NCBI RefSeq assembly: GCF_036884655.1 | Contig: NC_088344.1 | Location: 35,084,501 to 35,148,500 of the forward strand | Direction of reading: 5' to 3' | DNA: 64,000 bases | Source of the DNA: Musa acuminata AAA Group | Lineage: Eukaryota; Streptophyta; Magnoliopsida; Zingiberales; Musaceae | In this document: positions 23,446-34,186 of the stretch, one piece after another | How positions within the stretch are numbered: the first letter of the stretch is position 1 | Layout of the letters: every line of letters begins with the position of its first letter | The notes under the pieces: model-generated | Told to the model about the DNA's origin: nothing | Databases searched by the model: none | What the model saw: the letters and a program-made list of their open reading frames with translations, nothing else | Made by a program: the position numbers and the translations under genes

Positions 23446-25487
23446 CTACTCTCCTGGAGTCTTCGGGCGATCGTCGAATGGCACGTCCTCCGGCATGTCC
23501 ACCTCCAGATCCACGGGGTGAGAGGCGAACGGGTCCTTTTCCACCTCGGAACCAGGAGGACATGAGCAGAAGCGACCCAGGGCGATCCTGTATCCATACT
23601 CGTAGGATACTCGTCCCATTCGGGTCAGCCCGAGCTCGAAGTTCTCGGACCTCTTGTAGGCTTCAATCGCCTCCTTGTCCTTCGACGGACGAAGGCGAAC
23701 CTCCTCAGCCAGCGCATCGGAGGCAGCGCGGGCTTCGGCCTCGGCCTTCTCCGCCCTCTTGGTGAGACCAAGCGCCTCCGACTTCAACAGGCGGAGCTCG
23801 GCCCGATCCAAACGGAGGAACTCCTGGAGCTCCTTAACTGAATCGCCCGACTGCTCGAGCTCTGCTCTTAGGCGCGCCACCTCTTCCTCGGAATCGGTCG
23901 CGCGTTTTTCCGCGGCCGCTACCGCCTCGGGGCCCGACCTAGCCCGAACCTCCTCTAGCTGGCGGCACAACTCGGAGTTGCGCTCGCTGAGGTCCCAGAT
24001 TGCCTGGCCGGCGTCGCGCACTCGGTCCATTAGCGTCGTCGAATAGTGGAGGCCCTGCCACAGGAAAATAAGGGTCAGCGCGCAGTCGCGGGGATGCCCG
24101 GAGTTAGCAAAACGCTTACCAGTGTTAGAAACCTCCCCGCCTTGTTAAGCATGGTCTCCGAAGGCAGGGTGTATAGGTCCCGAGCCAGGTCGGGGTGGAG
24201 CACGCCTCGAAGAAAGGCAGCCGAGGGATCTCCCCCGGCCCATACCTTGTCCCCTCGGGACAGCCCCTTCCATCGGGCAACCAGCGGGTCGGAAGCCTCC
24301 CCCGGCGGAAGCTCGCCCATCACCGCTGACCATAGGGGCTCGTCGGCCCCTGTGCGTAGCCCGCACAGATCATCCACCGTGGGCAGGCTCGACCTCTTTC
24401 CGGCCGTCCCCTGGCTAGGCCCTTCAACTAGGGAAGGCCCCTCGTCCCGAGTGGTCCGCTTGGCGCCCACGATTGTTGAAGGAGTGGTCCCCGCCTTGGT
24501 CTTCCCGGGACTCGTCGTCTTTGCCTTTTTTGACGGACGTCCCTCTAGGATCTCTAATGGGGCACCCGCCGAACCGGGCAACAGGTCGGCTGAGGAACGC
24601 GGAGAGGAAGCAGCGGACTGGCGCGGGGAAGAAGCCGACGAGGAGCGACCACCACGGAGGGACAGGAGCTTCATTCCTACAAAGGAGACAAGCAAACCAT
24701 CACAAACTGTGGAAATAAACAAGGCATAGAGAACACCCTCTACAAACATACCCCTGAAAGCCGGGCTAAGACCCGCCTCGGCTAGCCACTCCTCGGTCAT
24801 AGCTCGGATGGCCTGAGAACCGGGAAGGATTGCCCGAAGCCTCTTCAAGTCCCGACGCTCCTCGTCGTTCAAGTCCGGGACTGCGTTATCTATCACCCTC
24901 ACCGCCCACCGAACTCCGAAGCCCCAATCCCTCGGCCAGCTAACGTAAAAAAACCTCCCTTTCCACCCTTTGTTATTCGAAGGGGCTCCCCCGACGCGAA
25001 AGCCAGCCCGGGCTGACACGAAATAGCCCCCCGGCCCCTTGAGAAGGCGAAAACAAGAGAGAAAGAGGTTTCGGGTAGGGGTGATGTTAGCATGGTAACA
25101 TTCCCCCAAGAACGCTACCAGGTACCGCCATGAGTTAGGCGCCACCTGAGAAGGCGAAATCCGCCATAGAGATAGGCAGGAGACGATGATGGGGTGAAGG
25201 GGAAGGCGCAACCCAGCCTCTAGGGCATCTTGGGTCAGCGCGAAACCTCGAGGCACCGGGTCGTACGACCGTTGCCCCGGGTCATGTGCGACCAGAACAA
25301 ACTCCTCCGGGATGTGATAACGCCCCCGGAGCTTCTCCAGCAACGACCCGCTCACCGCCGAGTCGAGGTCGTGCGGCCACATTAGAGCCTCAAGGGCTCG
25401 CGCCGCCTCCTCGTCCAGGGAGGGCGGAGGCGTGCGCTCCCGGACTCTATCAGGGGACGGAGATGAAGAAACAGGCGAGAGGGGCAT
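23446..25487 (-). CDS. Antisense gene of the TAT element, gypsy-type transposon protein
   Basis: Encoded opposite to gag-pol, between integrase and the repeat array. Exons on the minus strand: 25487-24752, 24676-24120 and 24054-23446, with a 75-nt intron (GTATGT...TTGTAG) and a 65-nt intron (GTAAGC...GGCAG). All phases match, giving 633 codons plus stop. The start is the ATG at 25487; a TATATAAA box lies about 130 bp upstream. The N-terminal half (RYHIPEEFVLV, LPLHPIIVSCLS, NITPTRNLFLSCFRLL, GWKGRFFYVS) is the domain annotated as putative gypsy-type transposon protein in grasses and other plants. A basic Ser-rich stretch follows, then a coiled coil (ELCRQLEEVRAR to LRLLKSEALGLTKRAEKAEAE). Function is unknown. 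It is intact although gag-pol is broken. Confidence 0.8.
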
Positions 25488-25618
25488 CCTTACCGGCTTT
25501 GGGACGAACAAGAGCAACTGGGGAGTGACGGCGTAGGAAAGGAGAGGATGTGATGACAGAAAGGGCGACGAGGTCCAAGACTCAGCGACCAGAATCGTGA
25601 AACGGGCCGAGTGCGCCG

Positions 25619-25626
25619 TTTATATA
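25619..25626 (-). promoter_or_regulatory. TATA box for the antisense gene
   Basis: TATATAAA on the minus strand, about 130 bp before the antisense ATG at 25487, inside the element. Inferred from motif and distance. Confidence 0.5.
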
Positions 25627-25789
25627 GGAGAAGCCCCGCCAGGAGAGACGTCTCTTCGTCTCCCCATAGCGGCCAACAGCTCATCCGCACACTCGCTTGT
25701 CACACCAGGGAAGGCCAACGAACACCCCATCATAAATGCGGACCCAAGGTCGCTGCGGGGAACAGCACGGAGAACGGCCGCTTGTCCCC

Positions 25790-26990
25790 GAGACCACCTC
25801 CTCAGCGCGGCCAGCCCACCCGAGACGTGCTCCTCGGCCGCATGTCCCCGAGACCACCTCCTCGGCGCGGCCAGCCCGCCCGAGACGTGCTCCTCGGCCG
25901 CATGTCCCCGAGACCACCTCCTCGGCGCGGCCAGCCCGCCCGAGACGTGCTCCTCGGCCGCATGTCCCCGAGACCACCTCCTCGGCGCGACCAGCCCGCC
26001 CGAGACGTGCTCCTCGGCCGCATGACCCCGAGACCACCTCCTCGGCGTGGCCAGCCCGCCCGAGACGTGCTCCTCGGCCGCATGTCCCCGAGACCACCTC
26101 CTCGGCGCGGCCAGCCCGCCCGAGGCGTGCTCCTCGGCCGCGTGTCCCCGAGACCACCTCCTCGGCGCGGCCAGCCCGCCCGAGACGTGCTCCTCGGCCG
26201 CATGTCCCCGAGACCACCTCCTCGGCGCGGCCAGCCCGCCCGAGACGTGCTCCTCGGTCGCATGTCCCCGAGACCACCTCCTCGGCGCGGCCAGCCCGCC
26301 CGAGACGTGCTCCTCGGCCGCATGACCCTGAGACCACCTCCTCGGCGCGGCCAGCCCGCCCGAGACGTGCTCCTCGGCCGCATGTCCCCGAGACCACCTC
26401 CTCGGCGCGGCCAGCCCGCCCGAGACGTGCTCCTCGGCCGCATGACTCCGAGACCACCTCCTCGGCGCGGCCAGCCCGCCCGAGACGTGCTCCTCGGCCA
26501 CATGTCCCCGAGACCACCTCCTCGGCGCGGCCAGCCCGCCCGAGACGTGCTCCTCGGCCACATGTCCCCGAGACCACCTCCTCGGCGCGGCCAGCCCACC
26601 CGAGACGTGCTCCTCGGCCGCATGTCCCCGAGACCACCTCCTCGGCGCGGCCAGTCCGCCCGAGACGTGCTCCTCGGCCGCATGTCCCCCAGACCACCTC
26701 CTCGGCGCGGCCAGCCCGCCCGAGACGGGCTCCTCGGCCGCATGTCCCCGAGACCACCTCCTCGGCGCGGCCAGCCCGCCCGAGGCGTGCTCCTCGGCCG
26801 CGTGTCCCCGAGACCACCTCCTCGGCGCGGCCAGCCCGCCCGAGACGTGCTCCTCGGCCGCATGTCCCCGAGACCACCTCCTCGGCGCGGCCAGCTCGCC
26901 CGAGACGTTCTACTCGGCCGCATGCTCCCGAGACCACATCCTCGGTGCGGCCAGCCCGCCCGAGACGTGCTCCTCGGCCATGTGTTCCCG
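25790..26990. repeat. 60-bp tandem array, about 20 copies
   Basis: Very uniform 60-bp unit with the core cggccgcatgtccccgagac and gcgcggccagcccgcccgag. Most copies differ at 0-3 positions; decay is visible at the right end (after about 26900). It is CpG-dense. Because 60 is a multiple of three, several frames on both strands stay open for up to about 530 codons. Confidence 0.98.
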
Positions 26991-27205
26991 AGACGTGTCC
27001 TTCAGCCGCATGCTCCCAAGACCACATCCTCGGCGCGGCTAGCACGCCCGAGACACATTCCCCGACCTCATGCCGCACTAAGCACCTACGCAGCGTGGCC
27101 TACTTGCCCCGGACCTGTGCCTCAATCGTGAACCACGAAGAACACCGCCGCTTACCGATCAAAGCCACGCCTCGAATCCCCACCGTCCGGTGCCGAGCCA
27201 TGGCT

Positions 27206-27222
27206 TCCTTTGAGGGGGGGGA
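27206..27222 (+). other. Polypurine tract of the inner element
   Basis: The tcctttgaggggggggata run directly before the 3' LTR; expected plus-strand primer of reverse transcription. Confidence 0.8.
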
Positions 27223-27224
27223 TA

Positions 27225-27850
27225 TGATATGGCAAAAAATGGTAAACCCCACTCCCGGCAACGCCCCCCGCACATGGACAGGCGCGGCGCCCCAGGGAGA
27301 GCAACGAGGGCAACGGTCTGCGTCCGGACGTCAGCCTCACTGAGCCCACAGCCCCTCAGTCAACCCAACACAGTAGGACGAGACAGAAGTAGGTAGCGGT
27401 TGAAGCTCGCCCATACCCTGCGATTCCCCGATCCCACACGCAACTTCCTCGGCGATGTCGGACGTCATCAGAGGTACGGCCCCGACCGACGGGATGGCGC
27501 GCCCGATAATGCCGAGTTCCCCTATAAACGTCCTGGAGCCAGAGGGAAGAGGGCAGACGGGACGCCCGGAACAATCGCCATTTCATCTCTCTAACTTGAT
27601 CGTCAGAGGGGTTGGGTCGAACCGACCCGACCTTTGTGCAGGTATCAAGCCGAGGTCTCCCGTTCGGGACACGCAGGCAAGGAGTCCCCACCCGGAGGAA
27701 GTCGCTGCATCGCCCCGAGTCCGAGGCCGCACCCGACCACCCCGGTGGAGACGAGCATCGCCCCAGGGAGATCCCCGTCATTCGGACCCCCGAACGAGCC
27801 GAGACGACCTCCCGGGTCACGGCTAAGAAAAAAAGGTGTTTACACTAACA
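27225..27850 (+). repeat. Inner element 3' LTR
   Basis: 626 bp, same ends and length as the 5' LTR. The four differences are at an early C/T, in the cgtcagagg block, in gatccccgtcatt and in cctcccgggtc. Confidence 0.96.
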
Positions 27851-27855
27851 GCGCT

Positions 27856-28445
27856 GAGGTGGGATTTCGGCCGAGAGTCGCCGAGGTGCTCGGTGCAGGC
27901 AGACTGCGACCGAGCGGGCGCTGCTCAGGCGCGCAAGCCGCGCTGAGGTACGCTCAGCGTAGGCAAGCTGCGACCGAGGGGCGAGACCCTAGTGGGTAAG
28001 CCGCCCTGAGATAGGCTCGGCAGCGAATATGGCCGAGTAGCTCGGCGCAGACAGGCTGGCCGCGCATGCGTGTCTCGGGGGGTATGGAGCCGAGGGACAC
28101 GACGCAGGCGGGCTGGCGGCGCTGGTCTGTCTCGGGAACATGGAGCCAAGGAGCACGACGCAGGCGACTGACGGCGCAGGTGTGGTCTCGGGCATTACGC
28201 GACCGAGGAGCACGACACAGGCGGGCAGACCGCGCAGGCGTGGTCGCAAGGGCCATGCGACCGAGTAGCACGACGCAGGCGGGCAGGACGCGAGGACGTG
28301 GACTCGGGCACCATGCGGCCGAGGTACACGATAGAGGCGGACAGGCCGCGCCGAGGTAGATCTCGGCAATGAGTGACTGAGGTGCCCGACGCAGGCAAGC
28401 TGCGACCGAGGGACACCACTCAGGCGGGCAGGCCGCGCTGAGGTG
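27856..28445. repeat. Higher-order GC-rich repeat, right part
   Basis: Continuation of the outer element after the nested insertion. The block after about 28014 (ggctcggcagcgaatatgg, then cggggggtatggagccgagg) repeats the order seen at 16296 and 16791. Confidence 0.8.
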
Positions 28446-29386
28446 GGATTTCGGCAGAGAGTCGCAAAGGTGCTCGGTGTAGGCGGATAGACCGCGCATG
28501 GGGCTGAGGCGCCGAGGCAGCGTGCGGGCTGCGCATGAGGCCGAGGGGCTGAGGCAGCGTGTTGGCTGCACACGGGGCCGAGGGGCCGAGGCGCGCGGGC
28601 TGGCTGCGCGCGTGGGGCCGAGCCTCGCGCGTGGGGCCGAGGGGCCAAGGTGCGCGAGGCAGCGTGCTACTTGCTGCGCATGAGGCCGAGTGGCCGAGGC
28701 GCGCGGGCTGGCTGCGCGCGTGGGGCCGAGGTGCGCGAGGCCGAGGAGCCGAGGCAGGAAGGCAGTGTGTTGCTTTCTGCGCGTGAGGCCGAGGTGCCGA
28801 GGCGCGCGGGCTGGCTGCGCGCGTGGGGCCGAGGGGCCGAGGTGCGCGAGGCCGAGGCATGGTGCTGGCTGCGCATGAGGCTGAGGCAGCAGTGGCTGGA
28901 GGCAGCAAGGCAGCGTGCTGCGCGTGAGGTCGAGTGGCCGAGGCAGCGTGCTGGCTGCTGGGCAAGGGGCCGAAGGGTCGAAGCTCTCGGGGCCGTCGCG
29001 GGCGTTTTGGCCGCGAGGTCGAGGCGTGGGCGGGCCGAGCCGCGCGCGTGGCCGAGGAGCCGAGACGCGCGGGCTGGCCGCGCGTGTGAATCCGACGCGG
29101 GCGGGCTGCCGCGCGCGTGGGGCCGAGGCGCTCGGGCTGGCTGCGCGCGTGGGGCCGAGGTGCGCGAGGCCGAGGAGCCGAGGCAGGAAGGCAGCGTGTT
29201 GCTTGCTGCGCGTGGGGCTGAGGCGCGCGCGTGGGGCCGAGGCGCTCGGGGCCGAGGTGCCGAGGCGCGCGGGCTGGCTGCGCGCGTGGGGCCGAGGGGC
29301 CGAGAACAGTCCCAGAAGTCGCTGCTGCTGGTGCAGGTCGGCTGCAATGGCGCAACCAAGGAGAAGACTAACGTACCATCATTCCG
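28446..29386. repeat. Irregular GC-rich repeats of the outer element
   Basis: Scrambled copies of gcgcgcgggctggctgcgcg, gtggggccgagg and aggcagcgtgctg, without one fixed period. No protein domain in any frame. Confidence 0.8.
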
Positions 29387-29405
29387 GGCCCTCCTTCTAG
29401 CGTCA
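29387..29405 (-). other. Primer-binding-site-like sequence of the outer element
   Basis: Read on the minus strand it is TGACGCTAGAAGGAGGGCC just inside the 5' LTR; one base differs from the inner element's site. Confidence 0.65.
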
Positions 29406-29408
29406 AAA

Positions 29409-29877
29409 TGTTACGGTCAGTAACTGTTCAGCCGTGGCCTTGGGGCCGTCACGGCTTGGTCCAGGTCCGGAAGGCGGTGGTCAACGGGTGGGGGAGCCCC
29501 TCGAGTCTGCTGGATCTCCAGAGGCGGTGATCTCCAAAGGCGTCGCACCTGCACAAAGGTCGGGTCGGGGTGCTCGACCCGACCCCTCCGACGATCAAGT
29601 CAATGAAAGATGTGGAGGGGGTGAAGGAGGAGGGAAAGCCTCCCTGTGTTCAGTGTGTCCTCCCCTTTGCTTAAGGCTCAGGGGTATTTATAGAGGAGAT
29701 TAGATGTTACCTGACGCAGCTGTCTGCAGGGCAGGACTGTACCTTTGGTGGCGTCTGACATTGCCACTGGGGTTGCGTGGGAGGCTGAGCTGCTGCAGGG
29801 TATGGTGAGCCTCAGGCAACGTATCGCTCAGGAGGATACTGTCATGGCGTGTCACGTCGCCATTTTTATCCCTATCA
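29409..29877 (-). repeat. Outer element LTR (right; 5' LTR by orientation)
   Basis: 469 bp; paired with 15317-15784. Most differences from the left copy read G in the left copy and A here, as expected from decay of methylated cytosines on the other strand. Confidence 0.95.
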
Positions 29878-29882
29878 AGTAC

Positions 29883-31996
29883 TAAGGCCAAACATGATCT
29901 GGCTATTTAGGTCTTGGGAAGAGAGAGAGGGAAGACCACTTTTCCATCGTAGAAAATTGGAGACGTAGGATATAACATTAGATTAGGTTTGGGTGTTGTG
30001 CATGTGGATATGTACTATATATATGACAGATTGAACATTGGATATTACAAAAAGTCATTCCTGTATGTCAACGAGGAACTGTTGACATACAGGAACTACA
30101 TTGATGATTACTCTGCTCCCAGCTGGAACTGTTGGTGATCGACCTCTTCTTCTTGAGGGCTACAAGAAGAAGGAACAGGAAGGGGCGAGAGAGAACCATG
30201 TAGTGGGAGGACACCAACTCCACTCACATAATATTTTGACCCACGGAGAAGATACTGCCAGCCGGCGGAACAAGTGATGATAAGGTTGCATCATTTGCTT
30301 TAGTTTAAGGTCTTTTCTTTCAGCGTGAATCAGGGGATCGGGGTTGGCCCCCAGAACTGGTCAGAGGCACGGCATCAAAGATTGTATCTTTCCACCGTTT
30401 TTTTTTGACCGGTGGTTGGAGGAGTCAAACTCACACAACTGTGACGGCATCCATGCCGATTTCTCTTCCGAAAAAATAAATGTCAGTTGGCTCGAAAAAG
30501 CAATCTCACGTTTGCCGCAGCTGCAACGTTCTTAGTTACTTCTCAGCGTTTGGATTGTTACAAATTTTTTAATTATATTGATATTTTTATAATTATAATA
30601 GTAAAATATCTAGATTTATTTATCATGATAATATCAGTTTTATCGATAAAAATATAAAAATAAAAAAAATAAAAAAAATAATTTTAATGTTTAATGACGA
30701 ACGATAATGTAGTTGGCATCAATATTGGTGCAATTTCCTGATCGCCTTTGATGACGATAATGTCTGCTTTCATCGTGACACAACTTGTCTTTACGAAAAG
30801 CATGTCATTAGTCTTATCATTGTCCACCCTGTGTTCCTTTATATCTGACACGAACATAATTGTCAAGCAAAAATTACATTACTCAATAGGTCAACAGTGA
30901 AGAGGGCACCATCTTTAATGTAGACATCGTGACGGTCACTACCATCAAGTAACTATATCGGCGTTGACAGCGATGATGAGGTTAACAATATGCCATCAAA
31001 CACAACCAAGCAACGTCGCCGTCTGCCATCACTCACGTCGTCTCTTAAATGTCACTATATACATTTTTTAAAATATAAAAACCAAAACGATAAATGTAAC
31101 TAAGTACAATTAGCCCGAGTTGGTAACTTCAGCACCGCGATGCTGAGCTAATTGTGAATGCAAAGGTTTCCGCTCTTCTCGCTGAGCTGCATACTGGTAG
31201 TGTCCCATCAGATACATTCACCCAACCAAAGATGTCAAATTCAATTCAGATATCATATCACCAAGAAGACAAAAGTGTCGACTTAAATGTTCTACAATAG
31301 ACGTCATTTATTATCAAGTAGCAGTTCAGGACACAAACCAGGACTATAATTATTGGCCCCCTCCCTTTGCCAAGCGTTGCATCATTAAACATCGAATAAG
31401 TACATAAAATAGATGTAGCATGCGACTTCCCATTAACATCCACTCTGAAATAAATGCTGCTGCAGGCAGACAACCGTCCCCCACGAAGTTTGAATGTCAG
31501 CTTTTGGTGCAAAGAGGTAATACACCATGAGAAGCCGAAAGAGAATAGAGGCGGCTTTCGTGGAAGAGAAGGATGATAGACTGCCTGATAGGAACAGTAG
31601 CTGTGTTGTCTATAACCATGAGAAGCTCTGAGTGACACTCACTTTTGGTAAATCTGGTGAACACCGAAATAGATACCACGAAATAAATTGCAGTGTTTCA
31701 ACTTCCACCAGATTCCAGAGAGAGACTAGTAAGAAATAAGTTGTACTTTGGTCGAAGAACTAAAACAAATCAGGGAAGCGCTGCAAAATTTACTGATGAG
31801 CATCTCTTCTAAGGCAGAACTCACAAGTAGTGTGAATCCATTTTCTTTTCTTGACATCGTCCTTTCAGTAAATATTGGCCCATAGCTATAACAAACACTT
31901 GGCTTTTGATGCTCGAAACCCATATAGACAAAAGGGGCCACAGGAATTTAGCTGGAGAGTGTTCTTGCAAGTGATGATAAATACTCAGAAAGAGGA
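29883..31996. other. Spacer and NAC 3' flank
   Basis: Host DNA right of the retrotransposon. It contains the perfect hairpin at 30058-30095 and AT-rich DNA near 30540-30680. Minus-strand ORFs at 31258-31941 look like 3' UTR of the NAC gene rather than coding exons. Confidence 0.55.
30058..30095. repeat. Perfect 15-bp inverted repeat with 8-nt loop
   Basis: Arms 30058-30072 (ttcctgtatgtcaac) and 30081-30095 (gttgacatacaggaa) pair without mismatch around gaggaact. Confidence 0.95.
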
Positions 31997-34186
31997 TCAT
32001 TCAAGTGGGGGCACAAATTCACCAAAATCTCCAATCTGATCGATAATTCCAGAACCAAAAAACTTTAATTACAACTACTTAAAAAAAACCTAAAAATATT
32101 AATTATAGAAAAACAATTGCATCAGAAAAAGAAAATAGAAAGAAAAAATATACCTGCATGCCCGGTGACCAATGTTGGCTTGTTGTATCAGGTCCTGTAT
32201 GAGGAAGACCACGCATACCACCATAAACATCATTATCAAAGTAAGGGATTGGATCAAGGATGTGATTCAGATTCTCCAAATCAGGCCAATGACCAGATGG
32301 GTTTGGGGCAAATGGAGTACTTGGCTCGACAGACACATAGGGATTTCCATCCCCAATAAGATCATTCAGCTCAACATACTGTTTACTATCAAGTTCTTGT
32401 AGCGTAGGACACAAGGCAGTTTCATTGAGAATGTTTTCAATTAGATCGATATTGCCAGAAATCAATTCCCCAGTAGAGAGATCGTCTAATTCATTATATA
32501 CTCCTTCAGGGTCCATAGCTGCAGCTTCATTAACATTCATGCTAGGAATGGTTAAATCAGGCATCTGCAAAGGAGACCACCAAAGACGCATCACATACAA
32601 CATAACTAATCATGCATTTGCATCAAAAGTTCAGAAGAGATGTGAACCATGAGTACCTTGCCATTAGCATTCTCTACGAGTGGAGAGCTATTAAGAAACT
32701 CTGCCAACTCCTCCAGCGATATTCCATCAACATCAAGAAGATCATGATCGGAAAGTAACTCAACAGCACTGGAAGCTATAGGCTGTTTGCTAACTGGATC
32801 CGCCTGTATAGCTTGGTTATCTAATGGTTCTGCACTCAGGCAAGAAGATACACAAGGAAGAGGAAAGGAACTCTCAATAGCCGTGTCATCCTCCCAGTCC
32901 TCTTCGTTAAATGGCGCACCATATTGCTCCCCAATTCTAGGACCCAGACCACTCTTTTGGAATACTTTGCAGAGTAAGTAAGCGTCCTGTATTGTATAAC
33001 AAGGAAAGTCTAGTAAGTAAATTGTAAAATAATTAAGTACAACAACAAGATCAATAGCTTTTGCAAAAGAAAAGGTCAAATTGAATGCAGCATCCTTGCA
33101 GTGATATCAAACAAGAAGTAATTGTAAGAAAAGAAAAACATCCCCATAAATTAGCGTAGCTATGGTGACTTCCAATTGAACAGCATACTGTTTGACAGTG
33201 GCTCCTGCAACCTACTTCATGGAATGCAGACTCATGACAGGCTAAGCAGTCCCGGTGGATGGTTATGCCCTACGGTCTATAGGTGCCAAGCCAAAAGAAT
33301 AGGTGCCCAGGTGATTAACAGGAAGAAGGAACAATAAAGCACGTAAAAATACAACTAAGCAACCAATACAATAAAGACACTGTATGCATAAAATACTATC
33401 CCCCGAGGACATTTTAGAAATGCAGTAACAAAGATCATACATAACACCTTTAAATAAGTATCGGAAGCAAGCTTAACCTGTGCGAATCCAGCATCAACCA
33501 ATTCCCTGCTCTCTAGTCGGTACTCATACATCACCCAGTTAGTCCTTGTCCCCTTTGGTGGTTTCCCCTCGTGAAAAACTAGAGTCCTTCTCATACCAAC
33601 CGTACAAGAGTTGTGAATGACAGATTTGTCTTTTCCAGTAGCCTTCCAATAACCACCATCAGTTGCTCGATTTGATCGAGAGCCATTTGAATATTTTTTA
33701 TCACGATGGCAAAAGAAGTACCACTCAAGATCCCTTGTGCGCAACCGAGATTTTTCTGCGCAAGGCAGAAAGGCTGATAAGAATCAATGCCAACAAAAGG
33801 ATACAACAAAGAAGAACTTCATGGAATAGTTATCTATGTTGGAGGGTGGTGGCTCCCTCGTGATCATTGCACTTGCCAAGAAACAATCCATAATATATTA
33901 TTTTATCCATGTAGCACTATTTTATACACTGGCAAAATTCTAGGTATTTTGAAGTTTACAAGCAACCGAGAGTAAGATGACATCTTTACCATCCAAAAAG
34001 GATCAGATACGAAAGTGACATAAGATTACCTGGGAGTTCCCAAGGGGCGAATTTGTATAGCTCAACTTCAGAAATAGCCTCAGACCGGAAAGGCTTTCCC
34101 ATTACTTTCCTCTTCAAGTAGTACCAAACAAGCTCAACATCAGTGGGGTGAAAACGGAAGCCCGGTGGGAGGTTGGTCTTAGCCAT
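31997..34186 (-). CDS. NAC domain transcription factor
   Basis: Nuclear DNA-binding regulator of the plant NAC family, 404 residues. Exons on the minus strand: 34186-34030, 33755-33478, 32986-32657, 32564-32154 and 32035-31997; all introns are GT/AG and the total is 405 codons with stop. NAC subdomains A-E fill about residues 1-160: [88 protein letters not shown] and [13 protein letters not shown]. The acidic C-terminal half ([22 protein letters not shown]) suits an activation domain. No C-terminal membrane helix is seen. After the domain, [20 protein letters not shown] recalls the NAC53/78/82 group; that placement is inference. The start is the second of two possible codons; the one before it is GTG. 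The last coding exon has only 13 codons including the stop. Confidence 0.93.

Larger units (their letters stand above)
17217..27850 (+). mobile_element. Inner Ty3/gypsy LTR retrotransposon, TAT lineage
   Basis: Complete 10,634-bp element with 626-bp LTRs (TGATATGG...ACTAACA), a primer-binding site, gag-pol on the plus strand, an antisense gene, a 60-bp repeat array and a polypurine tract. The target duplication GCGCT is perfect (17212-17216 and 27851-27855) and sits inside the outer element. The lineage call rests on the order protease, reverse transcriptase, RNase H, second RNase H, integrase, and on the extra antisense ORF and 3' tandem repeats known from TAT elements. The LTRs differ at 4 positions, so insertion is recent. 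The gag-pol frame carries two stop codons and an insertion, so the copy is not autonomous as it stands. Confidence 0.95.
15317..29877 (-). mobile_element. Outer LTR retrotransposon, protein-less, minus strand, split by a nested element
   Basis: Bounded by two 468/469-bp LTRs. The flanking five bases are GGTAC (15312-15316) and AGTAC (29878-29882), a target duplication with one mismatch. Orientation is minus: read that way the LTR starts TGATAGGGATAAAAG and ends CCGTAACA, a TATAAATA lies inside, a primer-binding-site-like sequence follows the LTR at 29405-29387, and a purine tract precedes the other LTR at 15785-15803. Without the 10.6-kb nested element the outer element is about 3.9 kb, and its interior is almost wholly GC-rich tandem repeats; no gag or pol domain was seen. 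LTR core, primer site, purine tract and repeat monomer are related to those of the inner element, so it looks like a non-autonomous relative of that TAT-lineage family. Confidence 0.85.

Noticed and set aside
25790..26990. Regular array resembling a CRISPR locus
   Set aside because: Units are directly joined without unique spacers, and the DNA is plant nuclear.
25597..27343. Very long ORFs on both strands (up to about 535 codons) with 20-residue periodic proteins
   Set aside because: They come from the 60-bp tandem array; the period is a multiple of three, so every stop-free frame stays open. No domain and the same in five frames.
27954..29423. ORFs of 160-310 codons in the right part of the outer element
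   Set aside because: Low-complexity GC repeats; no protein family and no typical start context.
15317..29877. Integrated plant pararetrovirus
   Set aside because: Clear LTRs, target duplications and an integrase are present; no movement or coat protein features of pararetroviruses were seen.
31258..31941. Minus-strand ORFs after the NAC gene as extra C-terminal exons
   Set aside because: A 13-codon last exon at 32035-31997 closes the NAC frame in phase with a stop; the ORFs beyond lack NAC-like sequence.
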